From: Bretschneidera sinensis
Lineage: Eukaryota; Streptophyta; Magnoliopsida; Brassicales; Akaniaceae
NCBI GenBank assembly: GCA_023935145.1
Contig: CM043698.1
Coordinates: 148,019,125 to 148,083,124, forward strand
DNA: 64,000 nt
Direction of reading: 5' to 3'
The translations under genes were made by a program, and so were the position numbers. Positions 1 through 9,651 of the stretch are shown one piece after another (the first letter of the stretch is position 1; each line of letters starts with the position of its first letter). Under the pieces are notes generated by a model. That model did no database searches. It saw only the letters and a list, made by a program, of their open reading frames with translations, and was not told the DNA's origin.

Positions 1-175
1 CAATTCAAAACTAAAGGTTATCTATGGTCACAATAAAAGCTGGACCCACAGAAAGCCGGCATTAGGATTTAGGACAAGAGGAGAAGACACGTCAAACACC
101 TCAGTAGTACACGTGTGTGATGTGAGTTGAGGGCTAAAGGGTTTACTATTCCTACTTAGTTAGAAGGGAACCGAA
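1..175 (+). other. T2-type upstream flank of U6 copy 1
   Basis: No coding potential is seen. This flank (GGACCCACAGAAAGCCGGC onward) recurs before U6 copies 4, 7 and 9 at about 14870-15330, 48970-49122 and 60680-60841. It defines one of the two upstream types in the array, here called T2. The conserved part includes an ACACGTGTG stretch about 65 bp before the USE. Whether it adds to U6 transcription is unknown; angiosperm U6 genes mainly need the USE and the TATA box. Confidence 0.6.
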
Positions 176-218
176 TCCCACATCGCCTGGTTAGTTAAAC
201 ATTAAAGCCTTTATAAAT
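176..218 (+). promoter_or_regulatory. U6 copy 1 promoter: USE and TATA (T2 type)
   Basis: The upstream sequence element TCCCACATCG is at 176-185 and the TATA box TTTATAAAT at 210-218. They are 26 nt apart, which in plants specifies RNA polymerase III; Pol II snRNA genes have about 33-35 nt. The TATA box starts about 29 nt before the first U6 nucleotide. Both elements are consensus, so this promoter should be competent. Confidence 0.9.
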
Positions 219-240
219 GAAGACGAGAGCAGAGGAGATT

Positions 241-260
241 GTCCCTTCGGGGACATCCGA

Positions 261-292
<32 letters not shown>

Positions 293-342
293 GGCCCCTG
301 CGCAAGGATGACACGCATAAATCGAGAAATGGTCCAAATTTT
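241..342 (+). ncRNA. U6: U6 spliceosomal snRNA, copy 1 (intact)
   Basis: U6 snRNA pairs with U4 and then with U2 and the 5' splice site, and forms the catalytic core of the spliceosome. The 102-nt sequence matches the plant U6 that I know: the 5' stem-loop GTCCCTTCGGGGAC, the ACAGAGA box at about nt 35-41, the AGC triad in GATTAGCATGG, the internal stem-loop region, and the 3' tail ending in a T run at 339-345 that serves as the Pol III terminator. No substitutions were found by eye. The promoter just upstream is consensus. This is one of the best candidates in the array for an expressed gene. Confidence 0.96.
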
Positions 343-344
343 TT

Positions 345-2040
345 TGTTCATTTGATCTCTGATTTTTATTCATTTTGGTTTTCTTAATTTTTCCTTTCAA
401 TTTAAGTTTTTAATTCTCCATTCGATGCTGATTTTGTTCATTTAGCTACTTACTCTGATTTTTTTTTTATTACCATTTTTGGATTTTCAATTTTTTATCC
501 ACTTTTGTTCTTCAACTTTTAATTTTTATCCATCAATGGGTATTTTTTGTTCATTTGATCTCTGATTTTTATTCATTTTGGTTTTCTTAATTTTTCCTTT
601 CAATTTAAGTTTTTAATTCTCCATTCGATGCTGATTTTGTTCATTTAGCTACTTATTTGATCTCTGATTTTTTTTTTATTACCATTTTTGGTTCTTCAAT
701 TTTCAATTTTTTATCCACTTTTGTTCTTCAACTTTTAATTTTTATCCATCAATGGGTTCTTTCTATGCATATATTTTATTTTTTCAGTTATTTTCTCCTT
801 CCTTCTTGATGGGTTTGTTCATTTTAGAGTTATATGTTAACTCTTCTGCTTTTGCTGGTTGCTGCCATCTCTCTCTCTCTCTCATTAATGGGTTTGCTCA
901 TTTTACATTTGCATGCAGCTATTAATTTTTTTTTTTTTCGTTTCTGCCAATTTGGTCTCCTTTTTATTTTTATTTTTTTTTCTCTTATTGAATCTATTTT
1001 AAGGTTTTAATACTCCATTCAATGCTGATTGGTGAGGAAAATCTCAGTGATTGATCAATTAGTAAGTATTTTAATGTTGTTGTTGATTTGATCAGTGTGT
1101 TCTTTTGTTGTTTTGGTTACTTATATATGTATTTATGGTGTGATTATGTTGTAGCATGATAATTAATTCTGATGCTTCATGTTGGGTTCTTGAATTAACT
1201 TGTAAAGGGGGTTTTCTGGTATTCTCAATTGATCTGTTGGCTGCAAAGTTGCTGTTGAACTTATTGCCCAAGTCTGCTTAGAATTAGTGTTGTTTTTTGC
1301 AGCTTGGTAGATCACTACTCAACCACCTGAAGGTTTAAAATTGGCCATAACCATCAGCTCGAAGCAAATAATCTTATTGAGCTGCAGATAAGAGAGACAA
1401 GAAACAGAGATAGATAGTGCAAAGAATCTTATTGCCACCTGAAGGTTTAAAATTTGCTTAGTCTATCTTCATTATTGCTTAGTCCAAGTTGTAGTATTAA
1501 GAGCATTAATGAAATTCAAGATTCATATGCTGAATAACATAAAAACAGACAAATACCCAAGCTAAAATTATGTAAACCCATGAATCACTTCATGCATAAA
1601 TAAATGTAGAAAAATGGGAATATGTTATTTGTATAAAAATTACTAGTATTTTGATGGAGATAGCTACTAAATTACTAGTATAGTAAGCTTTGGTTGTAAG
1701 AGAGTAATCACTGATTTTGCAGAAATGGCTGTTGTGTGCTGAGTGCTAATGGCTTGAAGGTGAAGAGGCTGATTCTACTGGACTGACTAAAGAAACAACC
1801 TCACTTGTCACTACAGAGAAAGCTCAAAAGATGAACTTTCTCCTTCCTTCAATTATCTTTTTAAATTTTCCTACTGTGGAGAGAGAGTTTTTGACCCAAT
1901 TCAGAGAAACCTGGCAAGGATTGCTATTCTTCAAGATCAACGGTCCTCAGAAATAGAACCCAGGGGACGTCCCACACAGCTGAGACTCAATAGCCTTGTC
2001 CCTTGTGTCTTGTTAGGATGACGCAATTTGTTCAACTCTT
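345..2040. repeat. X block, copy 1: T-rich non-coding U6 downstream spacer
   Basis: No gene is recognised. The block begins with a very T-rich stretch in which about 203 bp (GTTCATTTGATCTCTG...) is tandemly duplicated at about 345-547 and 548-750. A short TC microsatellite lies near 870-890. The rest is AT-rich spacer with conserved motifs such as CCACCTGAAGGTTTAAAAT, the last of which occurs twice in this copy. The same block recurs after U6 copies 2 (truncated), 4, 5, 7 and 9, so it is part of the segmental unit and not unique sequence. Confidence 0.75.
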
Positions 2041-2062
2041 TTATAGTTAGAAGCGAACTGAA

Positions 2063-2136
2063 TCCCACATCGTCATGTAAAGCTTGAAGCCGTTATTAAT
2101 GAAGACCATAAATCGAGAAATGGTTTAAATTTTTTT
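2063..2136 (+). pseudogene. Mini-U6 remnant 1: U6 promoter joined to U6 3' tail
   Basis: USE TCCCACATCG (2063-2072) and a TATTAAT box (2094-2100) are followed directly by the last part of U6, CATAAATCGAGAAATGGT, from about 2107 and a T run at 2130-2136. About 70 nt of the U6 body is gone. Counting 29 nt from the TATA box puts the start site near 2123, so any Pol III transcript would be only about 14 nt before the terminator. The remnant is kept in four units because the units were duplicated. It is most simply a deletion pseudogene. Confidence 0.8.
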
Positions 2137-2545
2137 CTTTTTACTTTCAATATCTGAATTTTATGTTCCAATTTTTATATCATCAATGGCTTCTCCCAAA
2201 TTTTCATCTTAAAAAGAAGAAAAGACTGATTGTGTAACTTCAATAATTGTTATTTGTTAGTTGTAGTTGATCAGCATGTTGTTTGGTCCTTCATGCTATG
2301 CCATTGGATTTTTTTTCCCTCTTCCCTTGTATACTTGAAAGTTGAAAGTCTTATTGATGATATTGTTGTTGTTGTAGATTGGATAAATAAGACTTTCACC
2401 CTTTATCCAAAATATCCAAAATACTGCAAAAAGTTCATCAAGTCTGAGCAGGAAATGATAATACATAGAGATGTAAATATACAAAATGTACATAACTAGT
2501 AAAAACAATTAGGCAACCTCTGAAAACTTGTGGGCATTTCTAAGA
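2137..2545. other. Spacer between mini-U6 1 and the F-box fragment
   Basis: AT-rich sequence with no gene that I can support. Short open frames on both strands here are not conserved as proteins between the units. It recurs near 28881-29248, 37558-37930 and 50663-51071, with small indels such as copy-number changes in a TTG/GTT run near 2365. Confidence 0.5.
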
Positions 2546-3045
2546 TCAAGCATAGTCATCCCTTTTGCTGGAGTACCTTCTGAAACTTGGCAGACCAATG
2601 TAATCATAGAAGCAAATAGTCACATAACAAGAATTTGATATTTGCTTGAGCCCTTTTGAACTTTAGAATTTCATTGAGAATGATAGACTTTTCCTTTTTG
2701 AGGATTACTACATAGGTGAACTGTTAATTTCTTCAAAATCTTTGAATTCTTTGGAAAATACCTTACTAAATCCATATCCTCCTCCCAACCAATGAATGTT
2801 TTTATCTCAGTAGATTCGAGGCATGATAACAAACACTGAGGCCCTGATGGTAGCATAACCCCGTAGTCGTTAGGATGCCTGCCAGCCAATAGAGGAATTC
2901 AGTAACACTTGAGGAACTTTGATAGCAAATCTTCAAGAACTGGGCAGCTAGAAATGCGCGCCTTGAAAGCTTCATTGTCCTTGAATTCAACTGCAAAGAG
3001 ACGAAGGATCTTGACATGAGGTAACCAAACCAATTGAGGAACTTT
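2546..3045 (-). pseudogene. F-box/FBD/LRR-like protein fragment, copy 1
   Basis: Read on the - strand, the right part encodes a leucine-rich piece with LPHVKILRLFAVEF and SCPVLEDLL, as in plant F-box/LRR proteins. A second frame encodes an FBD-like piece, CLLSCLESTEIKTF...DLVRYF...LKKLTVHLC. F-box proteins of this class are substrate adaptors of SCF ubiquitin ligases. The F-box itself is absent, the two pieces lie in different frames, and this copy has an extra early stop near 2671. It starts directly against a U6 tail, so no promoter or start codon is present. It is a dead fragment carried in the repeat unit. Confidence 0.72.
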
Positions 3046-3081
3046 GACACGCATAAATGGAGAAATGGTCCAAATTTTTTT
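3046..3081 (+). pseudogene. Orphan U6 3' tail fused to the F-box fragment
   Basis: GACACGCATAAATGGAGAAA and GGTCCAAATTTTTTT reproduce the last 30-odd nt of U6 plus its T-run terminator, with one change (ATGG for ATCG). No U6 body or promoter is present; the left neighbour is the antisense F-box fragment. The same junction occurs at 29750 and 51573. It marks the place where a segment carrying the F-box piece was joined to, or inserted into, a U6 gene. Confidence 0.75.
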
Positions 3082-4864
3082 CTCAATTTTATGCTTCAAT
3101 CTCTGATTTTTATGCATCAGTTTTGCTCTCCTTCCTTAAGTGATCTCCTCTATTATTGTTTAATTGACGAGTGTGTTTATTTGTTGTTTTTTTCACAGGA
3201 AATTGTATTGATTTTCCACAAGAACACATTATAGAACTTTGTCTATTTGGGCCTTTAGGCTAAGAAATTGTGCTTTAAGCTTAAGTTGCAAGATATTCTA
3301 TTGTCCTGTCCCAAATATGCTTTTATTTTTCTAGTTAGTTTCTTGTTCAAGTGGTAATGTGATACAAAATGGTCTAAGCATGCATGCCAAAGTCCTGCCT
3401 TTTCGTTATTTCTTTGCTTTTTAGTATATAGAAAAGCTTGTAACAAAATGGGTATGTCTTGTCTTGATGAATTATGTGATTTTCTAAAATTTTGGTTGTA
3501 GTCTTGGAGAGAAAGATAAAAGAATTCCTAGTTGTGCTGAAATCAGTAGATGATAGCACAACTGCACAAGCACATAGAAATCCTAGTTGTGCTGAAATTG
3601 ACAATTGTGGCAGCAATTTCTAACTTTCGCTCACGTTTTTGAGGTTTTTTAATCATTGTCAATTTACAATTTTATTCTCACCATTCAGTTTTATGTAATT
3701 CACATCTAAGTTCATTTTTATGATCAATGATATCTGAATCTATTGAAGATTTATTAGGCTGTATCCATAGGATTTCATGAAAAAGGAAGAACCAAGGATG
3801 AAAATGGATGATGAGACTTTATAATATCTGGCCATTTCTTCCACAAAGTATAGTTCTTTGTTTTTCTACTATTTTTTGTATGCATGACTTCTATTTCATC
3901 ATCCTCTCTCTGCGTATTTGACAATATCCCCTTTATTAAGAGAGTTCATCCTGTCTTTCTAATTTTACTGCTTTTCTTTTACTAGGAGAGAGCTCTGGAT
4001 TTGGTTTTCTACTATCTTTGGTATATGTGGAGTTTAAATATACTCTATTATAGGTATTCGTTTGAATTTTTTTTTTAAATATACTAGAATTCTGTGATTG
4101 CTCCCATGTTACTATTGAGTAACATCAAACTGGAAACCCTTTTAACTGCAGTTTGCAGCCCTTCTTTTTCTTCTCTTAATTCTGTTAAAAGAAGAGTTTG
4201 CTGATACATGCCAACTCCTGGGTTTGCTGGGATCTCCTGCAAACTTCTTCTTATAGAAGTTCAAACTGAAATTCTTGAATTTCAGCTCTCTTTTAACACT
4301 TGGCAATTGGAGGGGCTTATTGCTTAGTGACAACAGTGAACATCCTGTTTTCTCTAGGTTCTTTAACTAGTAGATTAGCTTAAGGAAACTTGTTGAATTT
4401 CTGTTTGGTTTCTTTCAAAAGCACTTTTTTTTTCTTCTAATTTCCATTTCTTTATTATCTATTTTTTTTCTCTTATGACTGTTCATCCCACATATGGTTC
4501 TTGGATATCCTTTATTTTGCAATGGCGGCCAAGCATTGCGCCTCTATAACCGATGCTCAAACAAGAGATTTTGAGCGTAAGCCAGCCACTTTGTTGATTG
4601 CTTTTCGGTGATGTAGGGAATCAGGATAGAAATTCCAATACTGAACCATCTTGTTGTATTGCAAATCTGACATTACTAACATTGTCGATGTCAAAATTTA
4701 TATTGTCATATCATTTTCAGCCATAGGATTTAATGCTAGGAGTTTGAGACAACTAGTTATTTATCTTTTTTGTGGATGGCCAATGCACTCTCTTTACTTT
4801 GTTAATTTAGTTTCTGTACTCCAAAGTTTTGTGCTTAGGCCATCGGGCAACTGCTGTTTCTTAT
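3082..4864. repeat. Z block, copy 1: non-coding spacer between F-box and LINE fragments
   Basis: No gene is recognised. The block recurs at about 29779-31486, 51607-53746 and 62345-63585. Short open frames seen in several copies (for example near 4142-4333 on the - strand) match no family I know and are probably chance. This copy has a local duplication of CCTAGTTGTGCTGAAAT at about 3526 and 3582. Confidence 0.6.
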
Positions 4865-5428
4865 TTATCATGGAGAAGTACTAATGTTTTCCTGGTTACA
4901 TGGAATAGGGACCTTTGGGCAGAGGTTTTGCGAGCCAAGTGTCTGAACCAGTCTTCGTTAATGGAGTGTGGTGCTCGCTCGTAGACCATGGGGAGGCTTA
5001 TTGGTTGGTTTCCTCCAATGAATGGGGCTGTTAAGATTAACATTGATGGCTGTTCTCAAGGTAATCTGGGATGGCAAATGTTGGCAGTACTTCTGTGCTG
5101 ACTGCAGATTATGGGCTACTTCATGGGTTTCGGCCTTGCGAAGAGAGGTTTTTGGGAGGTCGAGGTTGAGTCTGACTTGCAGGTGGCGGTGAGAAAGTTG
5201 AAGCATCATCCAGATTCCTTTGATCCTAATCGAGGTCTTATAGAAGCTTGTAGAGTGATTCTTAGTAATATTCACAGGGAAGGCAACTTGTGCGCAGATT
5301 GGCTGGCCAAGGCTTCGGACAGATGGAGTTTGAGGTGCATGTGCTGGAGAACCCTGCTGATGGAAGTTTTGCCAAGTCTGTTGAATGATCTTCTAGGGGT
5401 TAAATGGCCCAGGGCCTGTAGGGCTTGA
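4865..5428 (+). pseudogene. LINE (non-LTR) RT C-terminus and RNase H fragment, copy 1
   Basis: The translation has the region after plant LINE reverse transcriptases (RDLWAEVLRAKCLNQ) and then an RVT_3-type RNase H: GAVKINIDG with the first Asp, a second strand ending VESDLQVAVRKLKHH with a catalytic Asp, and the C-terminal REGNLCADWLAKASDRW. Stops and a frame change separate the pieces, and about 50 bp around the middle of the domain is missing compared with the copy at 63585-64000. No RT core or poly(A) end is visible. It is a decayed fragment duplicated with the unit. Confidence 0.75.
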
Positions 5429-5811
5429 TCTTTTTCTTCCTTTGTATCAAAAAAGAAAGTATTGCACCTTTAATGATTGGCTCAAAAACTAAAAGGACTT
5501 TCTTATGCAATCTGATGCATTAATCAAATTTCTTATAAAAAAAATATAAAATAAAAAACAAGGACATGTAGGTAGAAAGAAACAATACTGAAAAATTGAA
5601 AGCTCGAAAGAAACAGATAAATCATATGCTTCTTTTTACAAAGTTTTGGTTGTACACAAATGGCAGAGTCATCCATCAATAATAAGCAAGAAAATTATGA
5701 ACTCCAACTGCAATTTTATAAATGGTAGCGGGTACAAATTAGTCTAACAAAACTCCTACAATAAGCTACTGCAGATTAGAAGAACTTAGGTAGAAAAGAA
5801 AATGATATCCA
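5429..5811. other. Spacer between LINE and PP2C fragments
   Basis: No gene is seen. On the - strand this lies directly after the stop region of the PP2C fragment and may be the old 3' UTR of that gene. The same sequence follows the best PP2C copy at about 54340-54772. A GATCTTCTAGGGGTTAAA motif at its left edge also occurs near the tRNA-to-U6 spacers. Confidence 0.4.
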
Positions 5812-6010
5812 AAGTTCAAACTTCGATCAACCCAACAACAACAGTGATATCATCAACTTTGCCTCCAGTCTGTTGGTAACCAAATAAACTTGAAAGGGAG
5901 AACGAAAATCCAAGTTTTGCGAATTGCTGAACACAGTCTTTAAAATTGTCCAAGCCAACTGCTCTGGCCAAACATACCCGTGTATTTCACACAAAATCTC
6001 TTCAATTTAT
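5812..6010 (-). pseudogene. PP2C-type protein phosphatase C-terminal fragment, copy 1
   Basis: On the - strand the sequence reads IEEILCEIHGYVWPEQLA...RSPFQV, the same as the 54773 copy, which goes on to GGKVDDIAVVVGLIEV and a stop. The GGKxDDIxVVV motif is the conserved end of plant PP2C Ser/Thr phosphatases, where the Asp pair helps to bind the metal ions. This copy lacks about 20 bp after RSPFQV and is frameshifted there. Only the last exon-sized piece is present. The family call rests mainly on the motif in the better copies. Confidence 0.6.
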
Positions 6011-7260
6011 TTGTTGGGATGTTTCTCAAATCTTACATCGGAGAAAAGTGTTATTGTAAATAGTTTTAATCCCACATCGTCTATATATTCAAAGGATTTG
6101 AGTACTAGTTATTATAAATATAGGTATCAAGAGACATAATAGTGAGTTTTTGGGTTGTGACATTAGTTATATTGTGGTGTAGTAAGTTTTAGCCGCTTTT
6201 TTCCCTCCAAAAATTTCTAAAGTAATGAAATAATAATTAGGCAAAAGGTGCAGAACCACATTAAAAATTATTGAGTTTATTTTTTTTTTATTTTTTTTTT
6301 ACTATTATGAATGTGTAGTAGTAGTTTTGGGATGTCAAAATTCTCATAAATTTTGTACAAATGCTCGTTTTTCTTTGGACATTTTCCTTTTTCTTTTTTT
6401 GAATTCTAGTGATAATAACAAAGTTTGGAACTGATTTAAGCATATTTTACTTAAATTTAAGTAATTTTTGCATTTAACTGATTTAAGTTACTGATTTAAA
6501 CATATTTTAATCTGTATCCAAATGTAATTGGAATGCGGTGAAAATTCATGCACTCTTCCCTCAATCCAAATAGGTGATACAGTTTTTATTTATTTATGAT
6601 GTAATATAAAATACATGCACTTTTCCCTTTATCCAAACATAATAGGTAATTATGATAAAATTTATGCTTTTAATGATATTTTTGCTACTAAATTTTTTAT
6701 TATTATCACAAAAAATATAATAAAAATTTATCATAAAAAATATAATTTGTACAATAAATTGTATAAATAAAGTAAATGGCTTTATTTTCAAAAGTACCCC
6801 ATCAATTCTATTTTGTAGTTTTTAGCATGGGTTGTGGAACAAGCTATTTGGTTCACAACTTCGTGGATAAGATTAAATCGGTAAGACATTGAGATTTTGT
6901 GGTGAGATAGACTAAACGTCAATTAGAGTGGTAATCTTTATGTCTTTTGTTTAATTTAAAAGATTTAACTTAATTCATCTCAATTGAATCGCATGTTTGA
7001 TTCAAAAGATTAACATTAACATAATAAGCGAAATGAACAAAAAAAAAAAGTATTCACACTTTAAGGTTATAGTCATTTATTTGCTTAAACAAATTTGGAC
7101 CATTAATCATCTGAATATTAGGTGTCGGAACAAGAAAATCTAGCAATTGAAAACCATAATAGAGGCATTACAGAGTAAATATTAGAAATCCATCTCTGTA
7201 AATAAAAGGAAAAAAAAATTACTTTTCTGTTTTTTTTATCAAAGATTCAAAGAATAAATT
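6011..7260. repeat. P1 block, copy 1: spacer between PP2C fragment and tRNA-Ala
   Basis: AT-rich repeat-unit spacer without a recognised gene. It contains an orphan snRNA-like promoter at 6070-6120, listed separately. Related copies are at about 32383-33565, 38313-39530 and 54976-56102. Confidence 0.6.
6070..6120 (+). promoter_or_regulatory. Orphan USE plus TATA with Pol II-like spacing
   Basis: TCCCACATCG (6070-6079) is followed after 33 nt by TATAAATA (6113-6120). In plants this spacing is the one used by Pol II snRNA genes (U1, U2, U4, U5), not by U6. The expected start would be near 6143-6150, in AGTGAGTTTTTGGG. I do not recognise a snRNA or snoRNA there. The same pair is found at 55037-55087 with identical spacing, and with base changes near 32451 and 38366. 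It could be an old snRNA promoter or a chance pair inside a transposon relic. Confidence 0.4.
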
Positions 7261-7332
7261 GGAGATGCGGGGTATCGATCCCCGTACCTCTCGCATGCTA
7301 AGCGAGCGCTCTACCATCTGAGCTACATCCCC
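7261..7332 (-). tRNA. tRNA-Ala (AGC), copy 1
   Basis: The 72-nt cloverleaf folds by eye: acceptor GGGGATG/CATCTCC with the G3:U70 wobble that marks tRNA-Ala, D stem GCTC/GAGC, anticodon stem CTCGC/GCGAG with loop TTAGCAT (anticodon AGC), and T stem CGGGG/CCCCG. The A box (TAGCTCAGATGGTA) and B box (GGGGATCGATACCCC) serve as its internal Pol III promoter. CCA is not encoded, as is normal in eukaryotes. A run of nine T on this strand lies about 40-50 nt after the 3' end. It is transcribed away from the next U6 copy. Confidence 0.96.
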
Positions 7333-9484
7333 ATTGTTGTTAAAAAAACAGTCATATAATTATTTTAGTGTAATTATAATCGGTGTTTCAAAGGTTCCAA
7401 TCTCTTGCAAAATCAAAACTAATCTTTGCTTTTGGAGGTAACCGTTCGCATTTTTGTTTTATATGGAAGGGTTTGCTTATAGATTTTTCGATTTTTTTTA
7501 AAATTTCTTTGCTATATTTTGGTAAAGTCCCCCTGAGAATGTTCCTTTCTTGGTTTTGGTTTGATCACTGCTGCAACAATATTTAATGGTTTGTTGATAT
7601 AATGCATTTAAATTCTTAGCTTTGTCAGTTTGTTAGTGGATGAAAGAATCTTTAGTTAAGAACCTATGATATAATTTGATTAAGCTTTGAGTAGTATCAT
7701 TATTGAATAATAAGGATTTGTAGGCAATGAATTGCCAACCGAAAAGCACTACATTGATCAAAATTCGTTTGGAAAAGAATTGTTTTATTCTCACAATGAT
7801 CTTCTAGGGGTTAAAACGATAAAATAATAGTTTCATTCTTGAAAAAAATATGGTTTCCTTATTCTTGGTGGAGGTTAAAATCAATCCGTTTGGTTCACGA
7901 TAAGATTTAAGCAAGGTTAAAGTAGTAATCTATACATCTCTTGTTTGATTTAAAAAATTGACTTGGTTTATTTCATTCGAATCTCACGTTTGATTAACAA
8001 AATTAGACAAAAATTAAATGATAAAATTTCTGTAAATTTAGTCATTGATAACCATAGTAAAGGTAACACGTTCGAAGCGTCGTGCTAACCGCATTAAAGA
8101 AATGCAACAGAAATGAGTAAAAAAAGAAAGTCCAGATTTTTTAAATGTCTTTTTTTTTTTGGCTTTATATCAAAGACTAAAAGATATATTAGAAAATTGG
8201 AGAAATAGATAGTTGATAGATGTTGGGGGTAAATTTTAGAGATTAAGTGTTTGTTTGGTAGAATTTTTCAAACAACTTTTGCTATCAAAAAACAAAATTT
8301 ATGTCAAACACCCGTTTTATTTATTTTATTTATTTTTATGAATTAGTAGATGAAAAAAACTTTAAAAAACTTAATCTAAGCTCAAGATCAGAAGTTGAGT
8401 TTTGTAGATTTCAATCAAAAATTCAGTTTTGATACTATTTATGTTCTTAAATTGCCCTTGTAGGGCAATCATATTTTTCGAAATGAACGGTCCATACTGA
8501 ATCAAAAATAAAACCGAGTTAGTATTGCATTGGGCCAAAGAGTTGTTGCCTATGTGACTCAGGCACTTGTCTCGTTAGGATGGATGACGCAATTTGGTTA
8601 AGGCTTTGGTCAAGCTTAGTAGAGCTTGAACCAATATTTATATATTAACATTATTATTTTTATTTATAAAAATTAGAGTCCAAACTCGAGCTCAAATGAA
8701 CAATCTAAGGTTTGGGCTCGAATTCGAAATAAATTTTTGAGTTCGATTTGAACTCAAACTAGAGTTCAAACTTTTTTATTTTGCATCGAACTGAGCTCGG
8801 ATGCCTTAGTATTCGAGCTCAACTTTGCAGTCCACCCTACTTATTGACAACCAAACAATGGATTAGACTAAATTATGATTTTACTCCATGCACTTTACAG
8901 GTGGATTGATTTCAATCCCTAATATTTCAATTGTTCTAATTAGGTATACCAATGTCATCAACTGATCAATTTATTTATTTTTCATTAAAAAAAAGTTAGA
9001 TTTAATAAAAATCCATGTAAACACCATATAAGCGTTAAAGTAGATGACACTTAGACCAATGGAGTAGAAAATTTAAGATTAATCAACTCTAATTTATTTA
9101 TGATCACCATCTCTATCTAATTTATCTACTAAAAGTGTTTCTCATTTTTAACTTAGTGACTATAAGGCATCTCACTCTAAATTAGAATTGCCAAGAGAGA
9201 AATAAGAGGAAAACGTTTAAATCCCCAAATTGACCCAAATGTGAGATGGATAGCTTACTACAGCCATCAGATAGACCCAAATCCAATGCAGACAATGCTT
9301 GAAACGAATAGAACCGATGGCCAAGCTAAGAAGCTACTGTTGCATTGGGCCATTAGTTGTTGCCTATGCGACTGATAGAAAGAGGTGACCACAAGACCCA
9401 CATCCCAAAAACGTGAGAGTAGCTTACAATGTCTAGTTAGGATGACGCAATTTGTTCAATGCTTATAGCTAGAAGCGAGTCGAA
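7333..9484. repeat. P2 block, copy 1: tRNA-Ala to T1-U6 spacer
   Basis: No gene is recognised. It holds an extra segment at about 8218-8640, also present at about 40500-40900 but absent from the equivalents at 10860, 34540 and 57050. Within this segment, GCATTGGGCCAAAGAGTTG and GGATGACGCAATTTGG repeat, in decayed form, the sequence found just before T1-type U6 genes, so it looks like an old duplicate of the T1 upstream flank that lost its U6. A GAGTTCGATTTGAACTC palindrome-rich stretch lies at about 8690-8830. Confidence 0.6.
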
Positions 9485-9528
9485 TCCCACATCGTCTGGT
9501 TACGTAAAGCATGAAGCACTTATTAATA
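9485..9528 (+). promoter_or_regulatory. U6 copy 2 promoter: USE and TATA (T1 type)
   Basis: USE TCCCACATCG at 9485-9494 and TATTAATA at 9521-9528, 26 nt apart, with U6 starting 29 nt after the first T of the TATA box. The upstream flank (GTTAGGATGACGCAATTTG and the GCATTGGGCCATTAG stretch) belongs to the T1 type and differs from copy 1 outside the two elements. Confidence 0.88.
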
Positions 9529-9549
9529 TAGACGAGAGCAATTAAACTT

Positions 9550-9569
9550 GTCCCTTCGGGGACATCCGA

Positions 9570-9601
<32 letters not shown>

Positions 9602-9651
9602 GGCCCCTGCGCAAGGATGACACGCATAAATCGAGAAATGGTCCAAATTTT
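9550..9651 (+). ncRNA. U6: U6 spliceosomal snRNA, copy 2 (intact)
   Basis: The sequence is identical by eye to copy 1 over 102 nt, including the 5' stem-loop, the ACAGAGA box, the AGC triad and the 3' tail, and is followed by a T-run terminator. The promoter is T1 type while the downstream block is X type, a combination otherwise seen only at copy 5. Both promoter elements are consensus, so this copy is likely functional. Confidence 0.96.

Noticed and set aside
3808..3830. GGATGATGAGACTT as a snoRNA C box
   Set aside because: No D box with a terminal stem lies at a suitable distance in any of the four copies.
4142..4333. A 63-codon - strand frame conserved in two to three units
   Set aside because: No recognised motif; basic low-information peptide; open only because the units are recent duplicates.
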